The position numbers and the translations under genes were made by a program. A stretch of DNA of 64,000 nucleotides from positions 195,733 to 259,732 of the forward strand of contig VZTJ01005971.1 in the NCBI GenBank assembly GCA_013397795.1, given 5' to 3'. Below, in pieces: positions 23,129 through 34,998 of the stretch; position 1 is the first letter of the stretch; each line of letters opens with the position of its first letter. This stretch comes from Orthonyx spaldingii (Eukaryota; Chordata; Aves; Passeriformes; Orthonychidae). The notes below the pieces were generated by a model. That model ran no database searches, had not been told where the DNA came from, and worked only from the letters and a program-made list of their open reading frames with translations.

Positions 23129-26100
23129 TGCAAGTATCTGTATCAATATATAGGGGTAGGTGTGCCTGTGTGTGTGTGGTCCCAGGGAAATAATATAGGG
23201 TTTTGGGGAAGAAAGAACTTGGAAATATATTGGGCCATAGAAAACTTCAAGCAATAAAATTTCAAGTATACTGATCATGTTTTGCTGGCACCAGAAATAA
23301 AGAAAAGGCAGTACAATAAACCATAATAGACAACCTGGTACAGTAAAACCTAACAGAGATTTTTTGTCCCCTCTTTCATACAACTAGCCTCTCTGGAAAA
23401 ATTTTTTGATTCAATACTTTTCCCTTGATTTGTGAAAAACACCATATTCCAGGAAATATGTAAAAATTATATTTCCTTAAAAGCCAATTTTTCATATATG
23501 GTTGAAACATTTGAGGAGATCATTTAAATTCTCTTTAAATAGATATTTTTAAAAATAATTCTACTTATGACTAAATTATGCTACTGAAACCCTATTTTAG
23601 TAATGAAGTTTATGTTATTACATCTTTTGATCCAATCATCTAGGTCATCATAATGAGTTTTTTTCATATTTTCACATTTTAAAATGAAAAATCCTAGTTT
23701 TCCCTTTCAACACAACATTTACGTTTAAATGGAGCTCAGCCAAGTCTGAATACATTGGTGTTCCAGCCTCTTCATATTTTCCTAACTTCTTATCTTCTAT
23801 AAAATTCAGGGAAAACCAAACATATGAATAATACTACCCATAGTTTAAAAATACCACTTCTTTGCCTACTTGTCTTACAGTCTCCGCAGTACCTACCTTT
23901 GTTCCATGGCCCTGTAGAAGACTGTGAGCAAGCAGGGCAAGTCACTACCACCTGACTTTTCTGCCAGGAGGGACGGTTGTTTTTCTCCAGCATCACAGGA
24001 AGTCTGATGCTCATCAGTATTCTCCTGTGTGTACACAGCAGGTGTAGCATGTTTTGCACTCACTGTGCTCACTCCCACACTGACAAAAAGAGATGTTGAT
24101 GACATACAGGAGACAGCCTAGCAAGGAGTTGGTTGGGGGATGGATAAACAGTAGCTTGTTCCCTATCCTTTAGGGTAATTTCTGTATTTCTTCAAAGAAA
24201 ACTTTAAGCTTTCATGAGTTGCATGGCATGCTATACAGGACTGTTCCAGTATCTGAGATCTTCCACAAGAGCACACAACTACTCCCAAGGTCTTACTTCT
24301 TTGTCCTGCTTCCTGAAAATAAATGTTTTCTACACATGTAGCAAAAGAAAATTTTGCATTCATGTCTTGCACTCTGCTCTCTGTAGGATTTAGGCTATCT
24401 GTGTAAGTGACATATACAATAGGCTCTTTTACATTAAGATTCTTGCAAAAGTTTCCTCTTCCCCTAGAAAATACATCCAGTTTGTATTTACACAAGCTAA
24501 TCACCAGGCTTCTTCTTCCTCCTCTGTGTGATGGCAGAGTAGGAAGAGAGCAGACTACTGCCAGGAGTGGAATATGGGAATCCATGCATACGTCACCCCA
24601 TTTTTTTCAGTCCTATTATCCAGGATAAAAATGACAAAGAACATGAAAAAAAAAATCAAAAAAATGTTTCATATCTTTAGGGTTAGAGGTCTCCTTCAGG
24701 GAGCAGATCACTGCAGGCTTACTCACAGTGATAGTTCCTGCACTTCTCTTGGAGGTTCTTGCACTTTTCTTGGTCAAAACTTGGACATAAAATTAGGTCT
24801 TAATTAGGAATAGAAGTCATACTATTTCTAATCCTAATATTAATTCATCATTTAGAGAAAAAAATCTACAACATGAAAAATAAAAATTCCATATGATTCC
24901 AAGGGGTTTAGTTTGGAATGGTAAAAATATTCTATAATTTATTCCACAATTTTCTTAACTTAGAATCAGATTAACATTCAGAGAAGAATTGTAAAATACA
25001 TAATATATTGAGCCAAGTCATTCTAAACTTCCTCGTGTGACTGGTTGTGGCAGAGGTGAATAAGAGCTACACTGCATAAACTTTCTTAATTGCCTCAGGA
25101 TGCTTCAAAATAGGGTTACAAAATTGGCATTATCTCCCTTACTACCCATTACCTGAACACAATTGCTTTGGAAGAGATTGCAGTGCTGCTGGCTAGCAGG
25201 TTTGCTACATATGCTTACTGGATAAGCAAGCAAGAAATTAACTTCCTCAGAACTGTCCGCCAGACTCCAAATACCTGTTATTGATGGGTGACAAGGAGTA
25301 AACTCAGGCTGCTTTCCAGCATGCAGATCCAAGATGAATAATAATCTCCATTTGGAAAGCAGTTGTGAGTAGCAAAGGAGAGGGTGAGCTGAGAAAGACA
25401 GCTTCTGAATTGAGTCCAGCAGACACTAAAACAGACATCAGAGTTCCTCTTTTCCATCATTACCCTTATAATTTATAATAAAGCAGATGAAGAGTGTGTT
25501 ACATGTTTAATTATAGTTGATACATTGTATCTCATACCTCACTGTTTTGCTTATATGGGAGTTAGGTTTTTGTGAAGCTATTGTGGCATTTTTATTCTCT
25601 TTCACATTCTTTCTTATTCGTCTTAGACTAAGCCCTGACTTACACTTTTAAGGATTGTTGTAAATGAACTGTGTTTGTTTTAGATATATGCCAAACAGCA
25701 GCTTTCTTATCCTTTTAAAAATGGGAAAAAAAGAAAAGCAACGCGATCACCCCTGATGTGCCATCAGCTTTAATTAGACCTTTCTTTATCAGATGATGAT
25801 GTCTATGTTTTGAGTGGTCTGCTGGCTCAGTTTTCTTCCTTACTACTAGTGGGCTTTTTTCAAACCATAACTCCACATTAGCAACATGATCTAAATGAAG
25901 ATAATGATAATCTTAAAATTAACATTTATATTGAGAAAAATTAGATGCAAAATTAGAAACTGGAGCTAACAGATGTGAACACATTACAAAAAAACATTAT
26001 CTATAAAAAATTTAAAAACAAGCAAAGCCTTGCTGTATATATGACAGGACAAAGATTTAGGTAACCAGAGTCACTTCTCAGACGCTAAATGTTCCATTCT

Positions 26101-27155
26101 TCTGGGAGCTTTGTAGCTAATTTCTTCTAGGTACGTATAGTAGGCTCGTAATTCAATAGGTTACTCAGCAATGTTACTACAGGGCTGAAACAAGGAAGCT
26201 AAAGAGTTGCATGCTGATAGAAAACTATTTGATCCCACTATCTTTCATTACTTTCCCATTTGTGTTAGAAATTGTTTCCAAAGTGCAATTGTTATTTTAT
26301 TTGTCCAGCCAGCTGCTGATTTCCTGACCAGTGCTTTATAAACTGCAGCCTAAAGCAGAGACCCGCAGGCAGCCCTGAACAGAGCCATTTTCTTCATTTG
26401 CAAGAGAAACTCCACATGTTTTTTCTCCTCCAAAATAATCTAAACTCTGTGTGTGTGTTGTAAAGAAGAACTGAAAGACAGCTCACTCACAAAGTGCAAG
26501 TTCATACTTTTTGGCATCAAACCCCAAATATTTTTCTACAGTGTTTCATCAGTTTGGAATGAAGAGTCACCTTGCTGGGCAACAGTCCACTGTGAGTGAC
26601 AATATGTTTTATAACTCTAAAAAATGCAAACAATGTACCAAAAGAAGTTTTTCTCACAGAGATAGAAAAATGTGAGTGTCATTGTACATGAAAGACATTA
26701 GAATTCACTTGAAACTGGCTATTTAATATCAGTTGCATATGTTCAAGAAAGATTAAATGAAAGCAGAAAAGATAAAAAGAGAAACACTGAAGATGACTGG
26801 GGGTTACAGAAATGTTTTTAAGATTAACTTAATAGATTTATGTATGGTACATCTTGTTTACAGTAGCTGGAAAACAGACCTTGAGGATGCCTGGGGTACT
26901 TAATCTTTCAAAACCAACTTGGTGAAACATTTCAGTGACGATAAGTCGAAAAGCTGGAAAAAAAATCTAGAAAGCAAATTTGCTGGCATCTCTTTATAAT
27001 AGAAATTTGAACAGTTATAGAGCTGACAGAATATTTTGTTGCTAAAGTTATTATTAGTTATTAATACTTTCAAGATAAGACTCATTTGAAATACACAAAA
27101 TGTGATAATAACTTAATGAATATCTTAGCTTTATGCTTAACTGGCAATATGTCTT
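23129..27155. other. Unique AT-rich DNA
   Basis: The longest frame is an ATG-started 140-codon minus-strand frame at 24163-24585. It resembles no family I know and is within what chance allows for 64 kb of AT-rich DNA. A TTTATAAA-containing GC-richer patch sits at about 26320-26400. No repeat family recognised. Confidence 0.5.
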
Positions 27156-27737
27156 TCACAGAATTATAGAATCAATTAGGTCAAAAAGACCTCTGAAATC
27201 ATCAAGTCCAACCTTTGACTGTACACCACCATGTCAATTAGACCATGGCATCACCTGTCATATCCAGTCTTTCCTGAAACACCTCCAGGGACAGTGATTC
27301 CCCCACTTCCCTGGGAAGCTCATTCCAATACTCAGTTGCTCTTTTTGTGAAGAAATTCCTCCTAATGTCCAACCTGAACTTCCCCTGGTGCAGCTTAAAA
27401 CTGTCTTCTCATCTTATTGCTAGTAGCCTGTGAGAAGAGGGAGATCCACCAGGCTACAGCCTCCTTTCAGGTAGTTATAGAGAGTGCTTATGTTACCCCT
27501 GAGCCTTCTCTTCTCCAGGCTAAACAATCCCAGCTCCCTCAGCTGTTTCTCAAAGGACTTGTGCTCCAGATCCTTCACCAGCTTCGTTGACGTTCTCTGG
27601 ATATGCTCTAGCACCTCAACATCCTTCCTGAATTGAAGATCCCAGAACTGGACACAGTACTCAAGATGTGGGCTCACCAATGCCAAGTACAGGGGAAAAA
27701 TCACTTCTCTAGTTCTGCTGGTCACACTATTTCTGTT
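27156..27737 (-). mobile_element. CR1 LINE, 3' fragment ending at the sequence gap
   Basis: Minus strand, 3' end at 27156 (plus strand TCACAGAATTATAGAATC). ORF2 C-terminus is readable in a 101-codon frame (27420-27725): YLALVSPHLEYCVQFW, RKDVEVLEHIQR, LRELGLFSLEKRRLRG and LYNYLKGG. Canonical CR1 similarity stops at about 27737, shortly before the AT repeat and the N run, so either this is the natural 5' truncation or the copy continues into missing sequence. Confidence 0.92.
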
Positions 27738-27750
27738 AGAGAAAATAATT

Positions 27751-27874
27751 ATATATATATATATATNNNNNNNNNNNNNNNNNNNNNNNNNNNNNNNNNN
27801 NNNNNNNNNNNNNNNNNNNNNNNNNNNNNNNNNNNNNNNNNNNNNNNNNNATATGTGTATTTATATATATATAT
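27751..27874. repeat. AT microsatellite containing an 84-base N run
   Basis: (AT)8 at 27751-27766, N from 27767 to 27850, then ATATGTGTAT and (TA)n to about 27874. The gap is most likely an unresolved AT array; its true length is unknown. Confidence 0.9.
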
Positions 27875-28668
27875 TTAAATAAAAATCTGATACATTAACT
27901 TCTGCACAGCATAGTTTTGGATATACACTAACAATTATTATTCCTGAAAGTACTTAATGAATTAATACACATCTGAAGAGCCTAAAAGTGCACCAAGAGT
28001 CCTCAAGAACAAATCACAGGCAAAAATTTGGCTAATTATCAATTATCCAATTTCCTTCAGAAGAAGTCAAGCCAGAGCAAGAAGAGACCCCAAAATCCAC
28101 TAGCTTTCCCCCACCTCAAGGGGGGTTCAATATCCTTTTTACCCCATGCCCTGCAGGCACTTCGTTTGTTAAAATAAACAGGTTTTTTTCACTTTGAATC
28201 CTAGAAATTCCTTTCATGTGGTGGGGGAGGGAGTGCTGAAAACCCTATCTCTTTGGGGGGAACATTCATTCCAAAGCTTTTTCTCCTACACTCGTCTCAA
28301 AACAAGGACAATTAACTAAGAACCCTAAATAGGAATCATAACCTGCACATAGGCACTGAGTTTGAGAGTCAGCTAAATATATCTTCTCTTCCTGAGACTG
28401 TCACAGAATACATTGTTGTATACAACGTTGAATACTCAGGACATAATACAACACAGGACAGAAAAAAACCCCTTTGTTTACACTTTTCTTCAGCTCTCTG
28501 TTCTCTGTTGTTGTAGATGTCAAATTGAAGTTTCTCCACTGAAAGAGTTTTAAAATAATTTTATTACTCTTCTGGCTGGTTATCCCAGTGTGAGAGAAAT
28601 GTTTCCTATACTCAGCAAGATAAATATTGTCATTGTAAGTAGTTATATGCACAGATTCCAGCAAGTGT
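27875..28668. other. Mostly unique; 28000-28290 may be an LTR 3' end
   Basis: Within this stretch, 28060-28290 is GC-richer and includes CCCCATGCCCTGCAGGCACT, an AATAAA at 28173-28178 and G-rich strings, ending near TTTCTCCTACA at 28290. That layout (signal, short U5-like stretch, CA end) resembles an avian ERV LTR 3' part on the plus strand, but I find no 5' end or target duplication; the 5' side may be lost in the gap. The rest is unremarkable. Confidence 0.3.
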
Positions 28669-29212
28669 CATAGAATCATAGAATGGTTTGGACTGGAAGT
28701 GACCTTAAAGATCATCTTGTTCCTATCCCTCTGCTATAGGCAGGGACACCTTCCACTAGACCAGGTTGGCCACAGCTCCATCCAACCTGGCCTTGAATAC
28801 TTTCAGGGATAGGGCATTCACAACTTCTTTAGTCAACTTATTGCAGTGCCTCACCTCCCTCACAATAAAGAAGTTTTTCCTAATATCTAATCTATTCCTA
28901 CCTTCTTTCCATTTGAAGCCTTTCCTCCTTGTCCTGTCACTACCTGCTCTTGTAAAAAGTCTTTCTTCATCTTCCTTGCAGGCACCCTTCAGCTATTGGA
29001 ATGCTGCAATAAGGTCACCCTGAACCCTTCTCTTTTCCAGGCTGAACAAACCTTTCTCTTAACCTTTCCTCACAGAATAGGTGCTCCATCCCTTTAATCA
29101 TCTTGTTGGTCCTTCTCTGGACTCATTGCAACAACTCAATGTCTATCCTGTGTAGGGGAACCTAGAACCACATTTAGTGCTACAGGGGGGATCCCACCAG
29201 AATGGAGTCAGA
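28669..29212 (-). mobile_element. CR1 LINE, 3' fragment
   Basis: Minus strand; 3' end at 28669 (plus strand TCATAGAATCATAGAATGG). Antisense 3' UTR blocks (GGGACACCTTCCACTAGACC, TCCAACCTGGCCTTGAATAC) are followed by ORF2 C-terminal sequence up to the equivalent of the RT thumb region. Many indels; no frame. 5' truncation near 29212. Confidence 0.92.
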
Positions 29213-29518
29213 ACAGCCTCTTCTACACTGGGTTGGGGGTTTCTTCGTGTGCTATGTATCTGGAAAAAACAGGCGTAATGGGGCTGTTCAAGCAAGGCAC
29301 AAATGTAGGAACTATTGCTCCCAGTGGCAGCAGGTGTTACTGCCTCTGGCACTCTCATTCCCCTGTAATCAGAAACACTTGCAAATTCAAGTCACTAGGG
29401 TATTTGCTGAGATGCTTTTCATTTCTCATTCTACCTGCTCCATTTTCTTTCCATTCCTCATTGGGAATAGCCTAGATCAAGTCTTTATTCTTCAGAAGGC
29501 AAAATTCATCCATTCTTG
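29213..29518. other. Unique spacer between two same-strand CR1 copies
   Basis: About 300 bp with no repeat recognised. It carries overlapping plus-strand open frames of 80 and 112 codons (29202-29540) that begin within one CR1 or just beside it and match nothing I recognise. Confidence 0.5.
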
Positions 29519-30605
29519 TCATAGAATACTACAATCATAGACTGATTTGTGTTGTAACATGAAAGATTACCTAGTTCTAACCCTTCATTCACCATAAATA
29601 ATATCTTCCTAATATCTAATCTAAAGCTAAGGGGCTCTTTTTGTTTAGAGCCCCTTGTGCTACTACTACACACACTTGTAAAAAGTCCCTCTCCAACTCT
29701 CTTGTAAACCCCTTTAGGTGCTGGAGGATGCTATAAGGTTTCACAGGAGCCTGCTTTTATCCAGACTGAACAATCTCTACTGTCTCTGCAATATGATTCT
29801 CCAGTCCTCTGATCACGTTTGTGGCTCTCCCATGGACTTGTTCCAATGTGTCGATGTCTTTCTTGTGTTGGGGGCTGCAGAGCCAGATGCAGCACTCCAG
29901 GTGAGGTCCCAGGAGGATGGAGTAGAGGGAAAGAATCACCTCCCTTGATCTGCTGGTGACACTGCTTTTGATGCAGCCCAGGATACAGCTGTCTTTCTGG
30001 GCTGTGAGGATGCATTGCTGGTTTTGTTGAGCTTTTCCTCAACCAACACCCTCAGTCCATTCTCCTCAGGGCTGCTCTCAATCCATTCACTACTCAGCCT
30101 GTATTTTTGTTTGGGGTTGTTGTGACCCAGCTCCAGAGCTTGCACTTGGTCTTGTTGAACTTCATGAGGTTTCCATGGGCTCGCCTTTTGAGTCTGTCAG
30201 TGTGCCTCTGAATGGCACCTCTTCCATCCAACGTGCTGACCACAACACACAGCTTGGTGTTGCCAGCAAACTTGCTGAGGATCCACTGTCCATGTTGCTG
30301 AGAAAGATGTTAAATAGCATCGATCCCAACACTGACCCTGAGGAAAGTCACTTGTCACTGGTCCCCATTTGGACCATGAGCTGTTGACTGCAACCATACA
30401 GCTAATTTCTCATCCATCCATCCATCAAATCCATATTTCTCTATTTTTAAAACAAGGATACCACACAGGGCAATGTCAAATGTTTTGCACAAATCCAGGA
30501 AGATGACATCAGTTGCGTTTCCCTTACCCACAAATGCTGTAACCGCATCGCAGAAGGCCACCAAATGTATCAAACAAATTCTATTCCTAAAGTTACTAGA
30601 AAGAA
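29519..30605 (-). mobile_element. CR1 LINE, about 1.1 kb with a small internal deletion
   Basis: Minus strand; 3' end at 29519 (plus strand TCATAGAATACTACAATCAT). The antisense 3' UTR is shortened: around 29585 the sequence passes directly from the first 3' UTR block to AATATCTTCCTAATATCTAA, skipping about 100-150 bp present in 28669-29212. ORF2 then reads back to the RT box A region; the minus strand at 30355-30609 has VIFLDLCKTFDIALCGILV, the equivalent of LDFSKAFD. Frames are broken by stops and indels. The distance to the CR1 at 28669 and the independent 3' ends show two insertions. Confidence 0.92.
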
Positions 30606-32633
30606 GCAAGCAAAATACCGGAACAATTTCATCCTAGAGAAATGTTTATATTAGGTGCTGAAATGCAGCTAAAGTAGTTCAGAAACCCAGCGTCTGTAAT
30701 ATAACCCTGAAAAATAACAAGTCAAGGCTCAGTTCTTGTCTATGTTTTCAATGCAGTGATATCATGCATAGGTCTGCACCTTTCAATCAATCTACGTAAG
30801 ATTAATCAGTGATATTTTTATAGATGTTCTGTTTATTTCCATGTGTTTATAATAGGGAAGATATTGGCTGATGTCTGATGTAAAACAGTTATTCAGCATT
30901 AAACTTATCTCACATGCAGATATATCACTTTTTGTTATAAAATTAATTACTACATGGAGTTCACATTTAAAAGCAATTTTATGGACTATCTATGTAATTA
31001 TCTGCTTGTTTCGAGTGGGGTTTTCACATTGCATTTTTAAATAGGTATCAAGTAAACACCTAAGAACATAATAACATCTGGGTTATGACACACTTTGTAC
31101 AACCAACACTTAGTCTGTACAATCAAAAAGCATTTCAGCTCCAGAAGGATGAATGAGTCTCTTTCTAAAGGCAACACTTAGAGAATGGTGAGTTTCACTA
31201 CAGCAAGAATTTTGTTCAGAGAAAAAGATATGAGTCAGTATCACTGTAGCCTACCTCAGTTATTTTGTATTGTGCTGTTTATTTCACATTTTGCTCATAC
31301 CGTAATTGAACTACGTTAGAAAATGAACAAGGACTTTTTCAGATACATATTCAGAATTCATACTATAGCTACTGGGATTTCATTATGGTAGCAGGAGAAA
31401 TGATAACTAAATTAATATAAAGATCTCTTCAGTATCAGTGCTATATTATTCTGTGCTATTATTTCTTCCTTTTTGGTATCTGGAATATTTGCATCACAAT
31501 TGTTGAAAGTGTCTTTGGCTGTGCAGCTCTCAACTATGAGCTGAGTTGTATCAATGGCAAACCTCTCAGGTTGAAACTACTTTTATATTCATATTAATGG
31601 TTCTGCAATGTGCTGTGATCAAGCAAGGCAAAATGACAGGTGTGGAAATACCATCTATTGTTGTCCCCTCCTTTCCATTTGGGGATGTCTAAAAACCTGT
31701 GTTCAAAAACACCAGCTGAAACAAGAGACAGTCAGTAGACTGAATACTTACTGCTCTGGGTACTGTGAACATGTGCGGGAGAAGAGATGCATAATAAAGC
31801 CTTCTCCTAGTAGCAAATTATTGAAATGCCACATGATGAAACAGGCAAGACAAACCTATTGCTGCATATAATAAAGCTCCATCTGGCAACACTGACAGCA
31901 TTTGTTATCTGTACCTTTCCCTTGCACAAGTGTTTCCCAGTAGCTTTGATAACATTTTTATTATTCTGTCCTTGCTACATTTTTCATAAGCAGTATTAAT
32001 AGCTGTATTTTCAACAAGGAAAACATGAGGTTCACAGCCATTTTGCATAAACTTAGTAAGCATATTTACATACATGTGTCTTGGGAAATCAACATGTCAG
32101 ACAACATTTACAGAGGAGGCACACATGCTTAGCACCCATTCTGTCCCCCTTCTAGATGGGGGACTTTCACTTAAAAGATCTGTCATTTTTCTTTGCAAGC
32201 ATGCAAACTGCAGTATAATTTATAGAAGTTCAAATAGTCAGGATGGACACTATCTTTACATGACTATGTGTGTATGAATGCTGAAACCAGCACAAATCCA
32301 TTTTACTATCTCACTAATTGCTGCTCAATAATCTCTCAGTGTGACATGCCATCTATGGCTTGCACCATATTCTGCATCTGGGGACTAGAACAAAGATATT
32401 TATCCCAGAAAATGCTGCCCTACCTTCACATGGCCCCTTTCTCCAATCACAACTTGTTGTTTTTCATGATATATTAATACCAAAACTCCTTTGTTATTAC
32501 CAACAGTCCTTGTTTATTACCAGTGCCTCTTGTCTGTGATTGCCAACAGTCCTTAGTTGGCTCCACAGCCATCCAGTTATTGGTGTTTGAGACATTTTCA
32601 TTAACAGCTTATCTTCTGGGTTTCCACATGCAG
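30606..32633. other. Unique AT-rich DNA
   Basis: Frames up to 87 codons (31608-31871) without family resemblance. Near the right end a short degenerate repeat (CCAACAGTCCTT at about 32500 and 32543) is present. Confidence 0.5.
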
Positions 32634-33163
32634 GTCCTGTCAAGTCTCAAGCACCTCCAAGGATGGAGATTCCACAGCATCCTTGGGCAACTTATTTTGG
32701 TATTTAACCACCCTCATGTTCTGGATCCAGCTTCTTTGTATCCTCTGATCAGATATGTCAGCTCTCCAAGCCTCTCCTCACATGTTCTGTGGTCCAGATC
32801 CCTAATGATTTTGACAGGTCTTCTCTGGACTCCCTCTTTCTTGTATTGGAGTTGTCCAGTCTGGACACAACTCTCCAGGTGAGGTCTTACAGGTGGCAAA
32901 CTGGAGTGAAAGATTATTTTTCTAGACCTGCTGTCTTTATCCTTAATTACCACAGCCCAGATGCACGGCTTGCAAGCCTTTCCATTTGTTTTTTGTTCAA
33001 GTCCAATCTATTTCTCCAGTCTGTCCTAATCCCTCTAAGCAGCAGCCCTGTCCTTCAACATGCTGATTGCCCTCCCCTCCCCAATTTGGTGTCATCTGCA
33101 AACTTCCTGAGAATGTTCAGTGTCCCATCACTTATGTCTTTAATGAAAATCTAAATAGTATTG
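32634..33163 (-). mobile_element. CR1 LINE, old copy, 3'-side part (split by an LTR)
   Basis: Minus strand and clearly more diverged than its neighbours. The plus strand carries antisense ORF2 C-terminal blocks (GACAGGTCTTCTCTGGACTC, CTCCAGGTGAGGTC) and RT palm sequence (TTTGGTGTCATCTGCAAACT, antisense of the FADD region). It runs to the LTR at 33164 and resumes after it. The 3' UTR is missing, so the 3' end is also truncated or has decayed. Confidence 0.8.
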
Positions 33164-33403
33164 TGTCGCTGCGAGCGGATGTTGAACAAGGAGAACTCGA
33201 GAGGTCAAGTGGCAAAAGAGATCAATTTATTTATTAAATTCAGTTTTTATATACAAAATGGATTCTCACTTGATTGGCCATTAGCTGTACGCCCCTTGCA
33301 GATAATTGGCCACCTGGATTCATGAGAGATTCAATACTTTTATCTTAGTTTATATAAACAAATAGGTTCTTTCTCACGAGAAAGAGGTTTCTGTGCTGTC
33401 ACA
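33164..33403 (-). mobile_element. Solo LTR, 240 bp, copy A, with perfect 6-bp target duplication
   Basis: On the minus strand it starts TGTGACAGCACAG and ends CAGCGACA, so it has TG...CA termini. It is flanked by GTATTG at 33158-33163 and 33404-33409. Minus-strand signals are TATATAAAAA at 33244-33253 and overlapping AATAAA hexamers at 33226-33235, about 70 bp before the LTR end, leaving a short R as in alpharetrovirus-type LTRs. A 6-bp duplication is the usual size for class II (ERVK/alpha-beta type) avian elements; class assignment is an inference. No internal retroviral sequence adjoins it, so it is a solo LTR formed by recombination between two LTRs. It interrupts a CR1 whose sequence resumes at 33410. 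Confidence 0.92.
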
Positions 33404-33815
33404 GTATTGGGCTCAGTTCTGATTTCTGGCTGCGGGCTGCTTCTATTTTCTGGATGTTGGCTGAACTTTGTGTCAGTGTTAACTACAGTGACCAAGGCCA
33501 GCTGTCAAGTCTGTTTCCCAAACCACTTTTAACTTACACTTATCCAGGCATTGTCTCACTAATTTGGTGATAAGGAGACTGAAGCCTACTGCTAAAGCCA
33601 AGGCATGCAACATCCACTGGTCTTTCCTTGCCCACAGAGTCAGACACACCATTAGGTGAGTCAGACTTGATTCGTCCTCAGTAAACATGTCGGCTGTTCC
33701 ACGTCACCTTCTTGTCCCTGAGGTGTGCAGAGCAAACTGTTAAGAGAATCTGCTCCACAATCTTCCTGGAGATTGAATGTAGGCTGACTGAAGTTGACTG
33801 GATTCCCCTTATTTA
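33404..33815 (-). mobile_element. CR1 LINE, 5'-side part resuming after the solo LTR
   Basis: After the second GTATTG the plus strand continues with GGGCTCAGTTCTGATTTCTG, the expected antisense of the QGSxLGP region, then CAACATCCACTGGTCTTTCC and TTGCCCACAGAGTCAG, upstream RT sequence. The match fades at about 33815. Together with 32634-33163 it forms one insertion of about 0.95 kb before the LTR arrived. Confidence 0.78.
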
Positions 33816-34131
33816 ATATATTTAATAAAGTCAATATCCATAATATTTTGATATGCTTATCTTTCACTTTTGAGCAGTATTAAAACTAATGTGTTCTCAT
33901 CTGCAACTTTTGTGATAAAGATATGTTCTATAGAAGAGAGAAATTAGTCATAATGAAAAACTTAATTCTATCTCAGATACTTTCCTTCAGACTCTGTCTA
34001 CATCCATCTACACCATGATAGTCTTGTTCGCTTTCAGGAAACTCCTTTAGGAGGTTGAATTGTATTCTAAACTATAAATTCAACTGATAAATACCTGTAT
34101 CAAAATAGCAGTGAACAGTTTCACTTCAAGT
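33816..34131. other. Unique AT-rich spacer
   Basis: Nothing recognised. Confidence 0.5.
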
Positions 34132-34513
34132 ATAGAATCACAGAATCATAGAATGTTAAGGGTTAGAAGGGACCTTAAAGATTATCTAGTCCCAACTCCC
34201 CCTATCATGGGCAGGGACACGTCCACTTGACCACGTTGCTCAAGACCTTATCCAACCTGGCCTTAAACACTACCAGGGTTGGGGCATCCAAACCCCCCTG
34301 GAGAAGATGTTCTGGTATATCACCACCCCCGCAGTAAAGAATTTCTTCCTAATACCCAGCCTAAATTTCCGCTCTTTCAGTTTGTACCCATTACTCCTCG
34401 CCCTATCACTACAACTCCTGATGAACAATCCCTTTCCAGCTTCCCCATGGACTCCCTTCAGATACTGGAAGGTTGCTATGAGCTCTCCTCACAAGCTGCT
34501 CATCTCCAGGCTG
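34132..34513 (-). mobile_element. CR1 LINE, 3' fragment
   Basis: Minus strand; 3' end at 34132 (plus strand ATAGAATCACAGAATCATAG). Antisense 3' UTR and last part of ORF2 to about TCTCCAGGCTG at 34513. Relatively well preserved in the 3' UTR; short. Confidence 0.92.
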
Positions 34514-34940
34514 TCATCGTTTAATCAACAGTATAAGAGGAAAGCAGAAGTACAAAAATTAAATACTGTCAGCTATTTTTTTATTTCCTCCATCTGAGGC
34601 AGGTGCTTTCTCTCTCTAGAAAAGGGAAGATGGGAAAGCAAACTTTTTGTTAACATTTCCCATTCCTCTGCTTTAGGAAAATTTTCTAAGATGGTGTTGG
34701 CTACTCATGCTGTAGTTTTCCTGATCTTGTTTCTTGGTTACAAATTAATGTCAGAATGTTACATATTTTAATGATATATAAAAATAACACAGAAGTATCC
34801 AACTATCTAAGATTAAAAGGAATGGCTTTGCGGTAGCTAAGAATTATTGTATGGTTTGCAACCTCAACAGCTAAGAGGAAAAGAAAACGTCTTTTGTTAA
34901 AAATTTTATCCTGAATTTAAAAAAACAATCATGCTTTAAT
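34514..34940. other. Unique AT-rich spacer
   Basis: Nothing recognised. Confidence 0.5.
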
Positions 34941-34998
34941 GGAACTAGATGACCTTTAAGGTCCTTTCCAAACCAAACCATTCTGTGATTCCATAGAA
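34941..34998 (+). mobile_element. CR1 LINE, 58-bp 3' tail
   Basis: GGAACTAGATGACCTTTAAG, CCAAACCAAACCATTCTGTG and ATTCCATAGAAT, the extreme CR1 3' end on the plus strand. A severely 5'-truncated insertion, typical of CR1. Confidence 0.88.

Noticed and set aside
24163..24585. 140-codon ATG frame on the minus strand, longest non-repeat frame
   Set aside because: In 64 kb of AT-rich DNA read in six frames, about one frame of this size is expected by chance on a rough estimate. No known family, no clear splice or promoter context.
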